Source of the DNA: Shewanella halifaxensis HAW-EB4
Lineage (GTDB): Bacteria; Pseudomonadota; Gammaproteobacteria; Enterobacterales; Shewanellaceae
Assembly (NCBI RefSeq): GCF_000019185.1
Contig: NC_010334.1
Span: forward strand, 4,216,001 to 4,280,000
Length of the DNA: 64,000 bases
Direction of reading: 5' to 3'
Of the stretch, positions 37,947-48,057 are shown piece after piece (position 1 is the stretch's first letter; each line of letters begins with the position of its first letter). A program made the position numbers and the translations under genes. A model generated the notes under the pieces. The model was not told the origin of the DNA. It was given only the letters and a program-made list of their open reading frames with translations, and ran no database searches.

Positions 37947-38235
37947 TCTTGCGTAACCAGATGTAAAAACCATTCACTCGGTGTTGGGCGAATACCCTGT
38001 TATTCGGCCAGCACTGAGCTCTCAATATAGAGGCGACAAGTCACTTCCCCTCCCCCCTCAAACAAGCTCAAACCTCCCCGTACTGGCATTGTACCCAATT
38101 GTAACTATCTGCTACAGCCTATTGATATTCATATCCTTTACTCAATATTCATGGCTATACTAGCTCGCCTGCAATTTGCAGCGCTAAAACTAATAAAAAA
38201 TATCTCAAACAAATTGTTCTCAAGGAGATCCACTC

Positions 38236-40278
38236 GTGAAGAAAGCCGGGATTCTGTTACTGTGTCTGCTAATGCCGATGGCAACAGCATTTGCAGAGCA
38301 AAACAAACCGCTTTCGGTTGATGTGCTGTGGCAGCTCAACCGTATAGGCAGTCCAATTATTTCACCGTCAGGCGATCGTATTATCGCGCCTGTGACTCAA
38401 TATGATGTACCTGAAGATAAAGGCTCGACCCAGCTTTGGCTGTTTGACAAAGAGGGCTCAACTCAGCGTGCATTAACAGCAAAAGGCCTACGGGTTAGCG
38501 AACCGACGTTCTCGCCCGATGGCAACACACTGGCTTTTATCAGCAAACGCGATGAAGATGAAGCGGGCCAAGTTTACCTGCTACCTATGAATGGCCCAGG
38601 TGAAGCACAAAAGCTAACTGATGTGCCAGGCGGCGTATACGGCATGAAGTGGGTCGGTAAACACATCTACTTTATTAGCCGTATTTTCCCAGGTAAGAAC
38701 TGGGATGAGATGACTACCCAACTAAAAGCCGACAAAGACAACAAGGTATCGGCGCACCAATGGAATGAACTGCCTTACTCAAGTTTCGATCACTGGATTG
38801 ATGAGGACCGTCAGGCGCACGTGTTCCGTATTCCAGCCACTGGCGGCGAGATTGAAGCCATTACTCAGCCATTAAAGCAGCAGTTACCGCGCTCATCACA
38901 AAGCGCCTCTAGCTACGATATTGACCTAAATGAGCAGTGGATTGCCTTTACCGCTAACGGCTGGGATGCCTCGCTTAAGAGCCGCGAAGTTGACCCTAAG
39001 ATTGATATCTTCTTAGCTAAAATTGGTAGCAACAAAGCTGAAAATCTAACCCCAGATAACGAAGCGCCAAATAGCAATCCGCAGTTTAGCCCTAACGGCA
39101 AAACCTTGGCATTTACTCAACAGTTAATTCACGGCTTCTACGCCGATACCTCGCGTCTAGTGTTAATGGACATGAAAAAGCGTCAGCCAAAAGTGATTAA
39201 CGACACTTGGGATCGCTCGGTATCACGCTTTGGTTGGACTAAAGACAGCAAAGGCTTTTATGCCGCCATCGATGATGCTGCCACCAGCCGCATCTATCAT
39301 ATCGACGCGAAAAACGGCAAGGTAAAAGCCATTACCAAACAGACTAACTTTGGTAAGCCTGTGATGGCCAAAGACGGCACGATTGTCACCACCAACGACA
39401 GCTTCCTATACCCAGCACGTCTCGTGACTATTAACCCGCGTAATGGCAAGACCACGCGTTTAGATAGCTTTAATGATGACATTCTAGCTGAAGTCGACAT
39501 GGGTACCTATGAGTCGGTAACTTACAAAGGCTATAACGATCAGGACATTCAGATGTGGGTGCACTACCCTCCAGGGTTTGATCGTAGTAAGAAATACCCG
39601 CTGATGATGCTTATTCACGGTGGCCCACACAGTGCGATCACCGATGGGTTCCATTACCGCTGGAATGCACAAACCTTTGCCTCTTGGGGCTATGTCACCG
39701 CTTGGCCGAACTTCCATGGTTCCAGTGGCTTCGGTCAAGAGTTTGCCGATAGCATCAACCCAGACTGGAAGAACAAGTCACTTGAAGATGTGTTTAAAGC
39801 CACAGATTGGTTTGAAGACAAAGAGTGGATCGACAGCGAGCGTATGGTGGCAGGTGGCGCAAGTTACGGTGGCTACCTATCCTCAATTATTCTAGGCCAA
39901 GAGCATCCATTCAACGCCTTGCTAATTCATGCTGCCGTTTACAACATGTACTCACAGATGGCGGCAGATTTCTCGGTGCACAGTACTCGTTTTGGTAGCT
40001 ACTGGGACAAGCCTGAGATCTACAAGGCTATCTCTCCGCACTACTTTGCCGAGAACTTTAACACGCCAACTTTGGTGATCCACGGTCAGCTCGATTATCG
40101 CGTGCCTGTCGGCCAAGGTTTTGAGCTATTTCGCACCCTACAAACTCGCGGTGTGGAGTCGAAAATGATCTATTTTCCCGATGAGAATCACTGGATCATG
40201 AAGCCAAACAACTCTATCTATTGGTATAACCAAGTGGAAGATTGGATGACACGTTTCGCCGAGCCAGGCGGACGCTAA
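38236..40278 (+). CDS. Exported S9 family (prolyl oligopeptidase/DPP-type) serine peptidase
   Basis: A 680-residue peptidase with signal peptide (cleavage after TAFAEQ region, about residue 20). The N-terminal beta-propeller spans about 35-410 and the C-terminal alpha/beta hydrolase domain about 420-680. The catalytic triad is Ser543 (GASYGG), Asp620 (GQLDYRVP) and His652 (ENHWI). Start is GTG after AAGGAGATCCACTC. Such enzymes trim peptides in the periplasm, likely processing products of the extracellular proteases encoded nearby (inference). Confidence 0.93.
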   Translation: MKKAGILLLCLLMPMATAFAEQNKPLSVDVLWQLNRIGSPIISPSGDRIIAPVTQYDVPEDKGSTQLWLFDKEGSTQRALTAKGLRVSEPTFSPDGNTLAFISKRDEDEAGQVYLLPMNGPGEAQKLTDVPGGVYGMKWVGKHIYFISRIFPGKNWDEMTTQLKADKDNKVSAHQWNELPYSSFDHWIDEDRQAHVFRIPATGGEIEAITQPLKQQLPRSSQSASSYDIDLNEQWIAFTANGWDASLKSREVDPKIDIFLAKIGSNKAENLTPDNEAPNSNPQFSPNGKTLAFTQQLIHGFYADTSRLVLMDMKKRQPKVINDTWDRSVSRFGWTKDSKGFYAAIDDAATSRIYHIDAKNGKVKAITKQTNFGKPVMAKDGTIVTTNDSFLYPARLVTINPRNGKTTRLDSFNDDILAEVDMGTYESVTYKGYNDQDIQMWVHYPPGFDRSKKYPLMMLIHGGPHSAITDGFHYRWNAQTFASWGYVTAWPNFHGSSGFGQEFADSINPDWKNKSLEDVFKATDWFEDKEWIDSERMVAGGASYGGYLSSIILGQEHPFNALLIHAAVYNMYSQMAADFSVHSTRFGSYWDKPEIYKAISPHYFAENFNTPTLVIHGQLDYRVPVGQGFELFRTLQTRGVESKMIYFPDENHWIMKPNNSIYWYNQVEDWMTRFAEPGGR

Positions 40279-40318
40279 TCGATTGGTAGCTTAATTAAAT
40301 ACCGATAAACAAACAGAT

Positions 40319-40346
40319 AAAAGGCTGCCAATTTAGGCAGCCTTTT
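40319..40346 (+). terminator. Terminator after the S9 peptidase gene
   Basis: AAAAGGCTGCC, AATTTA loop, GGCAGCCTTTT, then TATT: an 11-pair stem with a U-run. Confidence 0.92.
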
Positions 40347-40414
40347 TATTTGCGAAATCAAAGCCAAACTGCTGAGTTATAATAAATTAATCAACATCCC
40401 CTTACTCATTCGAA

Positions 40415-40753
40415 TCAAACGTTGTTGCTAGCCTTACTGTTTGCACCTTGATGCTCAGCGACGAATGCCTCTACCTTGCTATGTAAAATGCTGCGATGCA
40501 AAGCCTGATCGCAAGACTCAGAAAGTGCCAGTTTCTTGCCTAATGGCCGCGCCAATTTCACCTCATATTGGCATAGTTCACAAACCAGCAGGTAGTCAGG
40601 AGTGAAGCGCCAAACCGGGATAAAAAACAGTGAGGCCCACTCGGTTTCCTTGTACAAACGCCATGGTGTTTCTTGTTCACAGCATAAGCAGTTGCAAGTT
40701 ATCGAAGGCTCTATCAACTCATACTTTTTGTCCATGCCAATAAGAAACAACAT
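40415..40753 (-). CDS. Small zinc-ribbon-like protein of unknown function
   Basis: A 112-residue protein with two cysteine pairs, CNCLCC near residues 21-26 and CELC about 40 residues later, suggesting one zinc site. Between them is an aromatic segment (WASLFFIPVWRFTPDY). The start at 40753 is chosen because GGAGA lies six to seven bases upstream; the frame is open to 40816. It is a single gene, and the family is not firmly recognised. Confidence 0.68.
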   Translation of the reverse strand: MLFLIGMDKKYELIEPSITCNCLCCEQETPWRLYKETEWASLFFIPVWRFTPDYLLVCELCQYEVKLARPLGKKLALSESCDQALHRSILHSKVEAFVAEHQGANSKASNNV

Positions 40754-40965
40754 GATTAATCTCCAGTAAGCACTACGCGTAAACAGCTTATACCCATCAG
40801 CATAAAGAAAGCACATCTATGTGGATGGTAGATATGATCTTAAGAAATTGTAGAAGGGTTCAATCGACGATTAATATTTGGGGGCAAACTCTGCCCCCAA
40901 TATTTTACCAATCACATACTTACTTACTAATACTAGTATGAGATTAGTATGAGGTTGACAGTAAA

Positions 40966-43900
40966 CTATCTCACGGTAATGCGGTCAATTTGAAGTGGAT
41001 CGCGTGTTGGCTTAGGTAAGTTTAATGCGGCAACTTTTGCTAATCCCGCCGCAGAGATCCCCCCCTCATACTGAGGAGTTAGGTCACCAGGATAAATAAA
41101 GGCTTTGCTTCCCGGGTTCCAAGCGCGGAAGAAATCACTGAGATCCATTTGAGTCGCATAAGAGGCGCAGAGTAAGAGCTGATCACTCTTACCTATACCC
41201 TCTTGCCGATGACACAGATTATCGCCTTTGAGCACAAACTGCTTGTCATCAATATTACGGGTTAAACGGTGCATCAGTTTAAATAGGTTCCAGCCTTGCA
41301 AACCTGTTGCGCTATCGTAATAAGCGGGTAAAACCCCTTCTGAATACCAATTATCGATATTAAATTCAGTTTCGGCCCACTCTTTTAACTGAGCAAACAT
41401 CACCAAACGCTCACCCGCGCCGCCCGCAGCCCAAGCATGACCATTTTCAGATGCGACGAAATCAGGTGCGATGCGGATATCCTGCTCAACTCTACTCATC
41501 TTGCCGAGATGTTTATCTTGCATATAAAGCGCGAGCAGATTGTTAACCACTTCCGTCGCACCATCGACATTGAACGGTGCCTCAGCAGCATTATGGCCAA
41601 CCTCGTGCCATAGCAACCAAGAGTTTAACGGTGTGAGCGCAAGGTTATGACTCTCAGCGTTAAAGCTTGCATTCATCACCGGATAACCTGAGTGGGCCGC
41701 TCCGATACTGATAGCGATGTCATTAACAAAGTGATGACGATTAGTTGGAATACTACTATCGGTCGCTTTACGGTTTAGATTTCCTTGTAGCGCTTCATCG
41801 CGGCTATAGAAGTTATTCATATCCTCAGCAAAAGTATCCAGCTCTTTAGCAAACTGCTCTGGGCTGCCGTTGTAATTGGCCGCGTTAAGGTTGGCTTTAG
41901 CTGCGGTATAAACAAAGCTTTGAGATATGACTTCACCAATAGGCGCAGGGGAATCTAGCGGATTCAGCCATTGTCCGCCTTTACCATCATACTGATAAAG
42001 CGGCGCGTCGACACTACCAGTAAAGTTCAGGGTTACATTATGTCCTTCTTGGCTACCTTGACCTTGGACATAAATTAAACCGCCATAGGGTGACGTTAAA
42101 CTGTAGCTGCTACCAATATCACCTGAGTTTAGTGTGAATGACTGAGTCATACGCGGTGGTCGCTTAAGGCCAAGTTCGTGCTTTTCGCGCCCGGTAAGAT
42201 CATCGGCCAAAGCCACAGTAATGGTAACGGGGTCTGCGCTGCCATTAACCGATACGGTAAACGACTGCTGTGCAACAGCCCATTGCCCTGTAGGTTGACG
42301 ATTTCCGGCAAACCAGGCAGCAGTGTTATGACTCAAGTCGAATGTAACTTGTCCTCCACCTTGAGAGCCCATTGCTTCCCCTGGGAACAGACGTGGGTCA
42401 ACTTTAATATCTAGATCCCAGAAAGAGCGGCCTAGCATCAAACGAGTCAGTGGTTTTTCCATGTAGTTCAAAGGATAACTCGGATTCATGTATCCTTTGT
42501 ATTCACCACTCTCTTGACCGAGGATCATCTGCAATGACAACATCTGCTGTTGCAACTCAACGGGGCAGTGAGTGCCGCCTTGAGCCCGATTGTCGCTATA
42601 ACAGTTTAAAAACTGAGTAAAGCGCTCGAAGCCTAACTCATCATCAAGGCCTGACTCATAGCGATAATCGAGATTGTTCCACAACCATACCGTCATATTT
42701 TGATAGGTACGGTTGAGATCAACATTCGATAAGCGTACGCCTTGTTGAGCTCGACTGCGGAAATAGAGCTCATGTTGATATAAGCGTTCAATATTGGTGC
42801 CTAAATCAGCCGCTTTTACCATGGCGCGAGCTTGTGCATCACCCAGTTCTAACTGTGTATACCGAGGGACAAACATGCCTCCGGTAACCGGGATATTGTT
42901 ACCGGGCCTATATTCAAGGCAGTTGATCTCATAATGAAAATTGGGGTTGGTACACTCCTGATAGGCAGGCGAGCCATCTGACTTGGTGAAAGCAGACAAG
43001 ATGAGCGCTTTAGCCGCATTGAGATCATCGGTTTGGCTTTCATCAATAAACGCAGTGTGAGTCGTTTCAACTCCATCCTCATCAGTCTCAACCCATTTGG
43101 CAACGGATAGACTTGGTTTATCATCAGGCTTACTCTGCTGCTTATAGAGCCAATCTACGCTGCCGTCGGCTTGGTTAATGATATAAGGAGATGTCGGTGT
43201 GCCATCTTCGCCTTCTACGGCTGCATAACGCTCAATGATCCAGATCCCATCACCACGCTGGTTACGGACGCGATCGGCATATCCACCACTAGGGCCGTTA
43301 CCATTAGCAACGACTGAGCCTCCCATACCAAAGGCAATACCAGCACTGTCGAGTAAACGCGACAAGGCGCCCGTATTATTGGTACCAGCAAGAGTCTCCA
43401 TAATCATGATGTTGCCGCCGTTATTGACGTAATCAATTAACGCCGTGACATCATCTTGAGTCAACTTTGGCTGAGTCGTATCGGCTTGCATCGGCAGAGT
43501 ATAGTGACTGCCGCTGGTATTAATAGTGTATTCAAAACCATTGAGGATGAGTAGCGGCATAGTTTGCGGGTCAATGCCTGCAAAACTTACCACCTGCTCA
43601 GTCGTCACACCAAAGACAGGATCGATGATAAAAGGTTCTTGCTCACCTGTTACCTGACCACCACGCTTAAAATAAACGTAGGGCATGTTGGTACCAACGC
43701 TGTAGCCAGACTTGCCATTAGTCAGATATTTGAGGCTATTTTGGAAGAAGTGCTTCATATCATCACTGTCACTAGCGACTCGGCACTGGCTCTTGTCGTC
43801 GATGCCACCATTCCAACTATAGCCATTAGGGCAAACTAGCACTGAGTTATAGCGAGCATTACCCATGACCATAATCTTGCCTAAACCTATTTCACCAATG

Positions 43901-45486
43901 CTGATAAAAGGCAGATTAAAGGTGGCGGTTTCGCCACTGACCTTGTCAGGTACCACTGTCGATGGTGCTTCGGTAATATACGCGAGGGTATCTTTATCCC
44001 ACGCTTTGTTAGCACCAAAAGGGATCCAGTAGTTATTATCGTTACGGGCCATCATCACAGGAAAAGCGCTGTTAGCGATATTAACGGTAGCCTGACCACG
44101 AGCATTACCTGTACTGCCATAAAAGTTGGTACTGTCATGAAACACATGAAAAGCACTGACTTTATTCCAACCAGCATCAGATGTTGTGCCCCATAGACGC
44201 TGAATGTCAGCTAGAATCTGACCACTGTCATCGGTGACATTGTTTAAGGCTCTAACAATGTCTGCGCCCTCAGATTGCACTTCAGGTAATAGCTCTCTTG
44301 CTTTAGCTGTTTGTTGACAGTTGATGTCACACAACACGCTATCAATATCTCTGGCGAGCCCTAACTCAAATTGTTTACTAAATTTGGCAGCGATTATTTG
44401 CTCTCCATTACCCGTATCTAACACCTTCTCTTGACTACTTAGAGATAAAGAGATGATTTCATTTATCACGTTAGGATACCTAGCAAAGACTTCAGCAACC
44501 CGCGCAGGCAATTGCCAAGCTTGCCCTTGGCTTGTGGCATAACGTAACACTAACGCCTCGGCATTGAGGCCGTTATTACCTTCGCCAAGCTGACTCAATG
44601 TGTAACTTTTCTGATTACCGCGAACCTCTCCAAGCTCAAAAGTATCGATGCCAAAGCTGACGCTATCGCCCCAAGAAAATTGGAACGAACCATCTAAGTC
44701 CGTAATCCCACGGCTGCTGCGGCTGAAATAGGTAATACCCGCAACAGGTTTGCCTTGGCTGTCAGTCAGTATCGCAGTGGATAGAATATTCTGCTCAGGC
44801 TTATACTGGTATGCCGCCTCTGCATCGGCCGCGACAAAGTGAGCATTTAAATCCGTAGATGTACCAGTACTCACCTCAGGCTTTATGTCGGGAAGATGGG
44901 TAGAGGGGAGTTTGTCAGCTTGAGCATCGTTGGCTTGCTGCTCTAGCAAGTTTTTGAAATCCTCCTCAGCCATGGATAAATTATTGAGGTAGTTATTTTC
45001 AAACTGCAATGCCTGCAATGTCGATAGCTCTATATCGATTTGCCCGCCCCGCACAACTCCCATGGTCTTAATCAGAGTTTGAGCATTCGATGCATTTTCA
45101 GGGTGTTCGATAAATTCATCGGCATCAATTAAGAGCAATTGTTTACGCTCAGTTGGCGCTGCTGCTCGTGCTATATCCGCTCTCACGTCACTGAATGTTA
45201 GTAGCGGCATATTGTTATAGAGACAAGAAACCGTGTCGCCGATTTCGATTTCAAAACCATTAGGCTTTTGGTCATTACAACGAATAGGCTCCCCCAATAG
45301 TAATGTTCCGTCTAGTGACACGCTAATTTCAAGTTTAATCGGTGTAGATGGCTCTAGTGGAATAGAGGGAACCACTGGCGTCGATGGCTCCAATGGAATT
45401 AAGGGGATCGACGGCGCAACAGGTTCATCATCACCACAACCTCCAATCAGTATTAATAACGTCAGTGTTAAAATTGTTTTTTTCAT
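40966..45486 (-). CDS. SslE/AcfD-like lipoprotein zinc metalloprotease (M60-type mucinase)
   Basis: A 1506-residue surface lipoprotein, near the 1520 of E. coli SslE. MKKTILTLTLLILIGGCGDD gives a lipobox with Cys about residue 17. A Pro/Ser-rich linker with repeated PSIPLEPSTP follows, then the long AcfD-type region and the M60-like site HEVGH (His1294, Glu1295, His1298) followed by Glu1312. In E. coli and V. cholerae these proteins leave through type II secretion and degrade mucin. The start at 45486 is preferred to 45534 because it leads straight into the signal peptide and has AGGAAT upstream. Confidence 0.93.
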   Translation of the reverse strand: MKKTILTLTLLILIGGCGDDEPVAPSIPLIPLEPSTPVVPSIPLEPSTPIKLEISVSLDGTLLLGEPIRCNDQKPNGFEIEIGDTVSCLYNNMPLLTFSDVRADIARAAAPTERKQLLLIDADEFIEHPENASNAQTLIKTMGVVRGGQIDIELSTLQALQFENNYLNNLSMAEEDFKNLLEQQANDAQADKLPSTHLPDIKPEVSTGTSTDLNAHFVAADAEAAYQYKPEQNILSTAILTDSQGKPVAGITYFSRSSRGITDLDGSFQFSWGDSVSFGIDTFELGEVRGNQKSYTLSQLGEGNNGLNAEALVLRYATSQGQAWQLPARVAEVFARYPNVINEIISLSLSSQEKVLDTGNGEQIIAAKFSKQFELGLARDIDSVLCDINCQQTAKARELLPEVQSEGADIVRALNNVTDDSGQILADIQRLWGTTSDAGWNKVSAFHVFHDSTNFYGSTGNARGQATVNIANSAFPVMMARNDNNYWIPFGANKAWDKDTLAYITEAPSTVVPDKVSGETATFNLPFISIGEIGLGKIMVMGNARYNSVLVCPNGYSWNGGIDDKSQCRVASDSDDMKHFFQNSLKYLTNGKSGYSVGTNMPYVYFKRGGQVTGEQEPFIIDPVFGVTTEQVVSFAGIDPQTMPLLILNGFEYTINTSGSHYTLPMQADTTQPKLTQDDVTALIDYVNNGGNIMIMETLAGTNNTGALSRLLDSAGIAFGMGGSVVANGNGPSGGYADRVRNQRGDGIWIIERYAAVEGEDGTPTSPYIINQADGSVDWLYKQQSKPDDKPSLSVAKWVETDEDGVETTHTAFIDESQTDDLNAAKALILSAFTKSDGSPAYQECTNPNFHYEINCLEYRPGNNIPVTGGMFVPRYTQLELGDAQARAMVKAADLGTNIERLYQHELYFRSRAQQGVRLSNVDLNRTYQNMTVWLWNNLDYRYESGLDDELGFERFTQFLNCYSDNRAQGGTHCPVELQQQMLSLQMILGQESGEYKGYMNPSYPLNYMEKPLTRLMLGRSFWDLDIKVDPRLFPGEAMGSQGGGQVTFDLSHNTAAWFAGNRQPTGQWAVAQQSFTVSVNGSADPVTITVALADDLTGREKHELGLKRPPRMTQSFTLNSGDIGSSYSLTSPYGGLIYVQGQGSQEGHNVTLNFTGSVDAPLYQYDGKGGQWLNPLDSPAPIGEVISQSFVYTAAKANLNAANYNGSPEQFAKELDTFAEDMNNFYSRDEALQGNLNRKATDSSIPTNRHHFVNDIAISIGAAHSGYPVMNASFNAESHNLALTPLNSWLLWHEVGHNAAEAPFNVDGATEVVNNLLALYMQDKHLGKMSRVEQDIRIAPDFVASENGHAWAAGGAGERLVMFAQLKEWAETEFNIDNWYSEGVLPAYYDSATGLQGWNLFKLMHRLTRNIDDKQFVLKGDNLCHRQEGIGKSDQLLLCASYATQMDLSDFFRAWNPGSKAFIYPGDLTPQYEGGISAAGLAKVAALNLPKPTRDPLQIDRITVR

Positions 45487-45735
45487 TTTATTCCTAAAGA
45501 AAACTAACGAGCTTTGGCTATGAGTGAAACTCACTTAGTGAAACTTGTATGTTTAGAATGGCGATTATCTAGATACCCTCTTAAGTCGACATTTTTATCC
45601 GGGACTGTTGAGGCTGATGCATTAATAATGCGGAATTTTTATCTATTGAAGTGAAGGGTTCAAAGCACGGAATGAACAGATACTTAATGCAATTGGTATA
45701 AATCCCCCCTCTTAACTCGGTGGCTTGAGCTAAAT
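45487..45735. other. Upstream region of the SslE-like gene
   Basis: About 250 bases on the minus strand before the gene. It was checked for a GEMM core and none was found. No known operator was recognised. Confidence 0.4.
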
Positions 45736-45767
45736 AAAAGAAGCTGCCAAATATGGCAGCTTCTTTT
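45736..45767. terminator. Terminator after the Asp-rich lipoprotein gene
   Basis: AAAAGAAGCTGCCA, AATA loop, TGGCAGCTTCTTTT: a perfect 14-pair stem with U-runs both ways. It separates the lipoprotein gene from the SslE-like gene, so the two are probably not one operon. Confidence 0.9.
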
Positions 45768-45791
45768 ATTTAGGGACTGGATAATGGACGA

Positions 45792-47627
45792 TTATTTAGT
45801 CACGCTAACTTCATACCACTTAAGATCGTCATAATTATCCCAAGTAATAATACCGTCACTATTACGCACTAACACACGGATATTAAATTGGTCAACGGCA
45901 TCTTCTGCTTTAAAGGTATAGTCAACCTCACAGACGCCCCAATCACTAATCACGCTATCTAACGCGCTATGATTACCCGCCTTTTCAAAACGGCACTGCA
46001 CTACATCATCTTGAGGATCGGTATAAAGCGCCTTTAGTTGATAAGTTTCACCAACCCTAGCCATAACATCCGTTGCCACGATGCCATCAATCATCAAACC
46101 ATCAACCTTCGCAGGCTTACGGTCTGTGTCTAGTGGGATCTTAATAACCACCTCTTCGTGTTCAAAAGGGGCTTCACTATAAGTTTTATATTGGATCTCA
46201 TATATATATTGCGGATAAGCCGTATCAGCTTCAAACAGGAAACTGTCACCTTTCGGTACTTTAGCAAAACCATCCTTAATTCCTACCACATAAAACTCTG
46301 CGATACGTTCATCAGGGCCTGTCACCTCTACATCTATCTGTACGCTGCCATCGATGGCAATTGGCTGTTGTACTTCAACTAGCATATAAGTTGAGTCTGG
46401 TGGGTTATCAAAAACTTCATCCCCCACGGTGACGGTTTCGACTTCTAGCTCTTCGCTTTCAATATAATCCGCCATCATAAACTGAGCGCCAAACATAACA
46501 TCAGTCATGCCATTTAGGCCGAAAAAGCCGTCATCGTTACTCAGTTCAGCCATAATAGACACCATATACTCCTCAGCATCCTTTTCGCTGATTTGGTGTT
46601 GGTACTTAAACACGCCGTCGCCAGCAACGACTTCTTCAGTACCAGTCTCTAGATCAGCGCTAAATTTTGCTGTTACTGGACGCTGATTAGGATCTTCAAC
46701 CGTCACCTCAACCCAAACTGTATCGCCAATCGCGTATTCAGTTTCAATATCACTTGAATACCAAGAGAAGTCCTGCCAGAAACCTTTTTTATGAGATTCA
46801 TTATTGACATTAACCAGAGTGATAATCGGATCTTGGTGCATTCTGAACGCGCCAATAGAGTCATCAAACTCTTCAATTTCAACTAGAGTACGCGTCCAAA
46901 TATTTGAACCATCAAGAGCAACATCATCCGCTTTTAAGGTGTAAGAGCCTGTAGGGATGCGCTCAAAAGAAAACTGTCCGTTATCATCTGTTATGGTTTC
47001 AAACTCACCATATTTGCCTTGTAGTTGTACCTTTACACCAGCAAGTGATACACCATCACTGTCGGTATAAGAGAAGTCAGGTTTACCGTCACCATCGATA
47101 TCGATTAATCGGTCGGCCTGCATATCGCCATCGACGTCGATATTAAGATCGCTAATACCATCTAGATTATTATCGAGATTGGTATCGGCTTTGGCATCAC
47201 AATTCATGTCGACGTTAAGGTAAATGCCCTCTCTATCAGTCAAGAGATTAAGCTCAGCAACCTTATCGCCATCAAGATCGATATTGTAATAAAGGTTACC
47301 TTCATCGTCAGTTAGGTTGGTATCTGCTACGCCATCTTTATCGAGATCTTGGTTATATAAGCTTGGATTAACCAAGCTGTTATAAGCCGCGCCACACACA
47401 TGCCATGTATCTAAATCTGACTTTCCTTGCTCACCATTTTCTGCACTGTAATTTGTGCCACGACGAGAGTTAACGCGCTTGATGGCATCGTCATCAAATA
47501 AGTAGGCGTCGGCTACCACAGTCCCTAACACTTGAACGCCGGAGGCTTGGCTATCGCCTTCACTACCGCCACCACAGGCTGCAACCACACTAACAACTAA
47601 AGGAAATAATATTGCTTTTTTCATCAT
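45792..47627 (-). CDS. Lipoprotein with Asp-rich calcium-binding-like repeats
   Basis: A 611-residue lipoprotein (lipobox VVAAC, then GGGSEGDS). Residues about 94-195 hold six Asp-rich motifs of the D-x-D-x-D-G type (for example DLDKDGVADTNL, DVDGDMQADRL, DIDGDGKPDFSY), like the calcium loops of EF-hand or thrombospondin type 3 repeats. Next is a carboxypeptidase-regulatory-like beta domain (GVKVQLQGKYGEFETITDDN ... GSYTLKADD), then a beta-rich region with no recognised family. Either of two adjacent ATGs (47627, 47624) may be used. It likely sits on the outer surface; function unknown. Confidence 0.82.
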   Translation of the reverse strand: MMKKAILFPLVVSVVAACGGGSEGDSQASGVQVLGTVVADAYLFDDDAIKRVNSRRGTNYSAENGEQGKSDLDTWHVCGAAYNSLVNPSLYNQDLDKDGVADTNLTDDEGNLYYNIDLDGDKVAELNLLTDREGIYLNVDMNCDAKADTNLDNNLDGISDLNIDVDGDMQADRLIDIDGDGKPDFSYTDSDGVSLAGVKVQLQGKYGEFETITDDNGQFSFERIPTGSYTLKADDVALDGSNIWTRTLVEIEEFDDSIGAFRMHQDPIITLVNVNNESHKKGFWQDFSWYSSDIETEYAIGDTVWVEVTVEDPNQRPVTAKFSADLETGTEEVVAGDGVFKYQHQISEKDAEEYMVSIMAELSNDDGFFGLNGMTDVMFGAQFMMADYIESEELEVETVTVGDEVFDNPPDSTYMLVEVQQPIAIDGSVQIDVEVTGPDERIAEFYVVGIKDGFAKVPKGDSFLFEADTAYPQYIYEIQYKTYSEAPFEHEEVVIKIPLDTDRKPAKVDGLMIDGIVATDVMARVGETYQLKALYTDPQDDVVQCRFEKAGNHSALDSVISDWGVCEVDYTFKAEDAVDQFNIRVLVRNSDGIITWDNYDDLKWYEVSVTK

Positions 47628-48057
47628 GACTCATATTCACAGAACAACATAGACTGCCCGTAATGACAGAGGAAACTCCGCAACTGGCAAGCTTGATGTA
47701 AGGTTTAAATAAATAAGATTTTTATGTTTAAACTATCGCTAATCAGCAATAGCGTCTTAATTTCGCGCGGGAGTATATACGCAGACATGCAATTTAGGGA
47801 GGTAAATTTAATAAAAATACCAAACAAACTTAAATCTTTATATTAGAAACAGATAAGTCATTTTTAGCCTAAAACCATCAGCTCAACTTCTATACACTTA
47901 GTTAGTCATTATGCTAATGCCATCACACATTACACGCTCCCCACAAAATCCATAACCTAAACGACTATTCTCAAAAAAGAAATCGGTTATGCTCCCTGCA
48001 AATCTAGCCGTATCACCACAGCCAGTGGATTTGATTCAGCGTTAATAGGACATGAGT
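47628..48057. other. Divergent intergenic region
   Basis: AT-rich promoter region for the lipoprotein gene (left) and the large unknown gene (right). No repeat, RNA motif or known operator was found. Confidence 0.4.

Noticed and set aside
40918..40960. TACTAATACTAGTATGAGATTAGTATG inverted sequence as an operator
   Set aside because: Short AT-rich repeats of TACTAA occur elsewhere in the window and no gene starts next to it.
45541..45735. Second c-di-GMP riboswitch upstream of the SslE-like gene
   Set aside because: The minus strand lacks the GGCAAACC, GNRA and GGGACGCA core elements.
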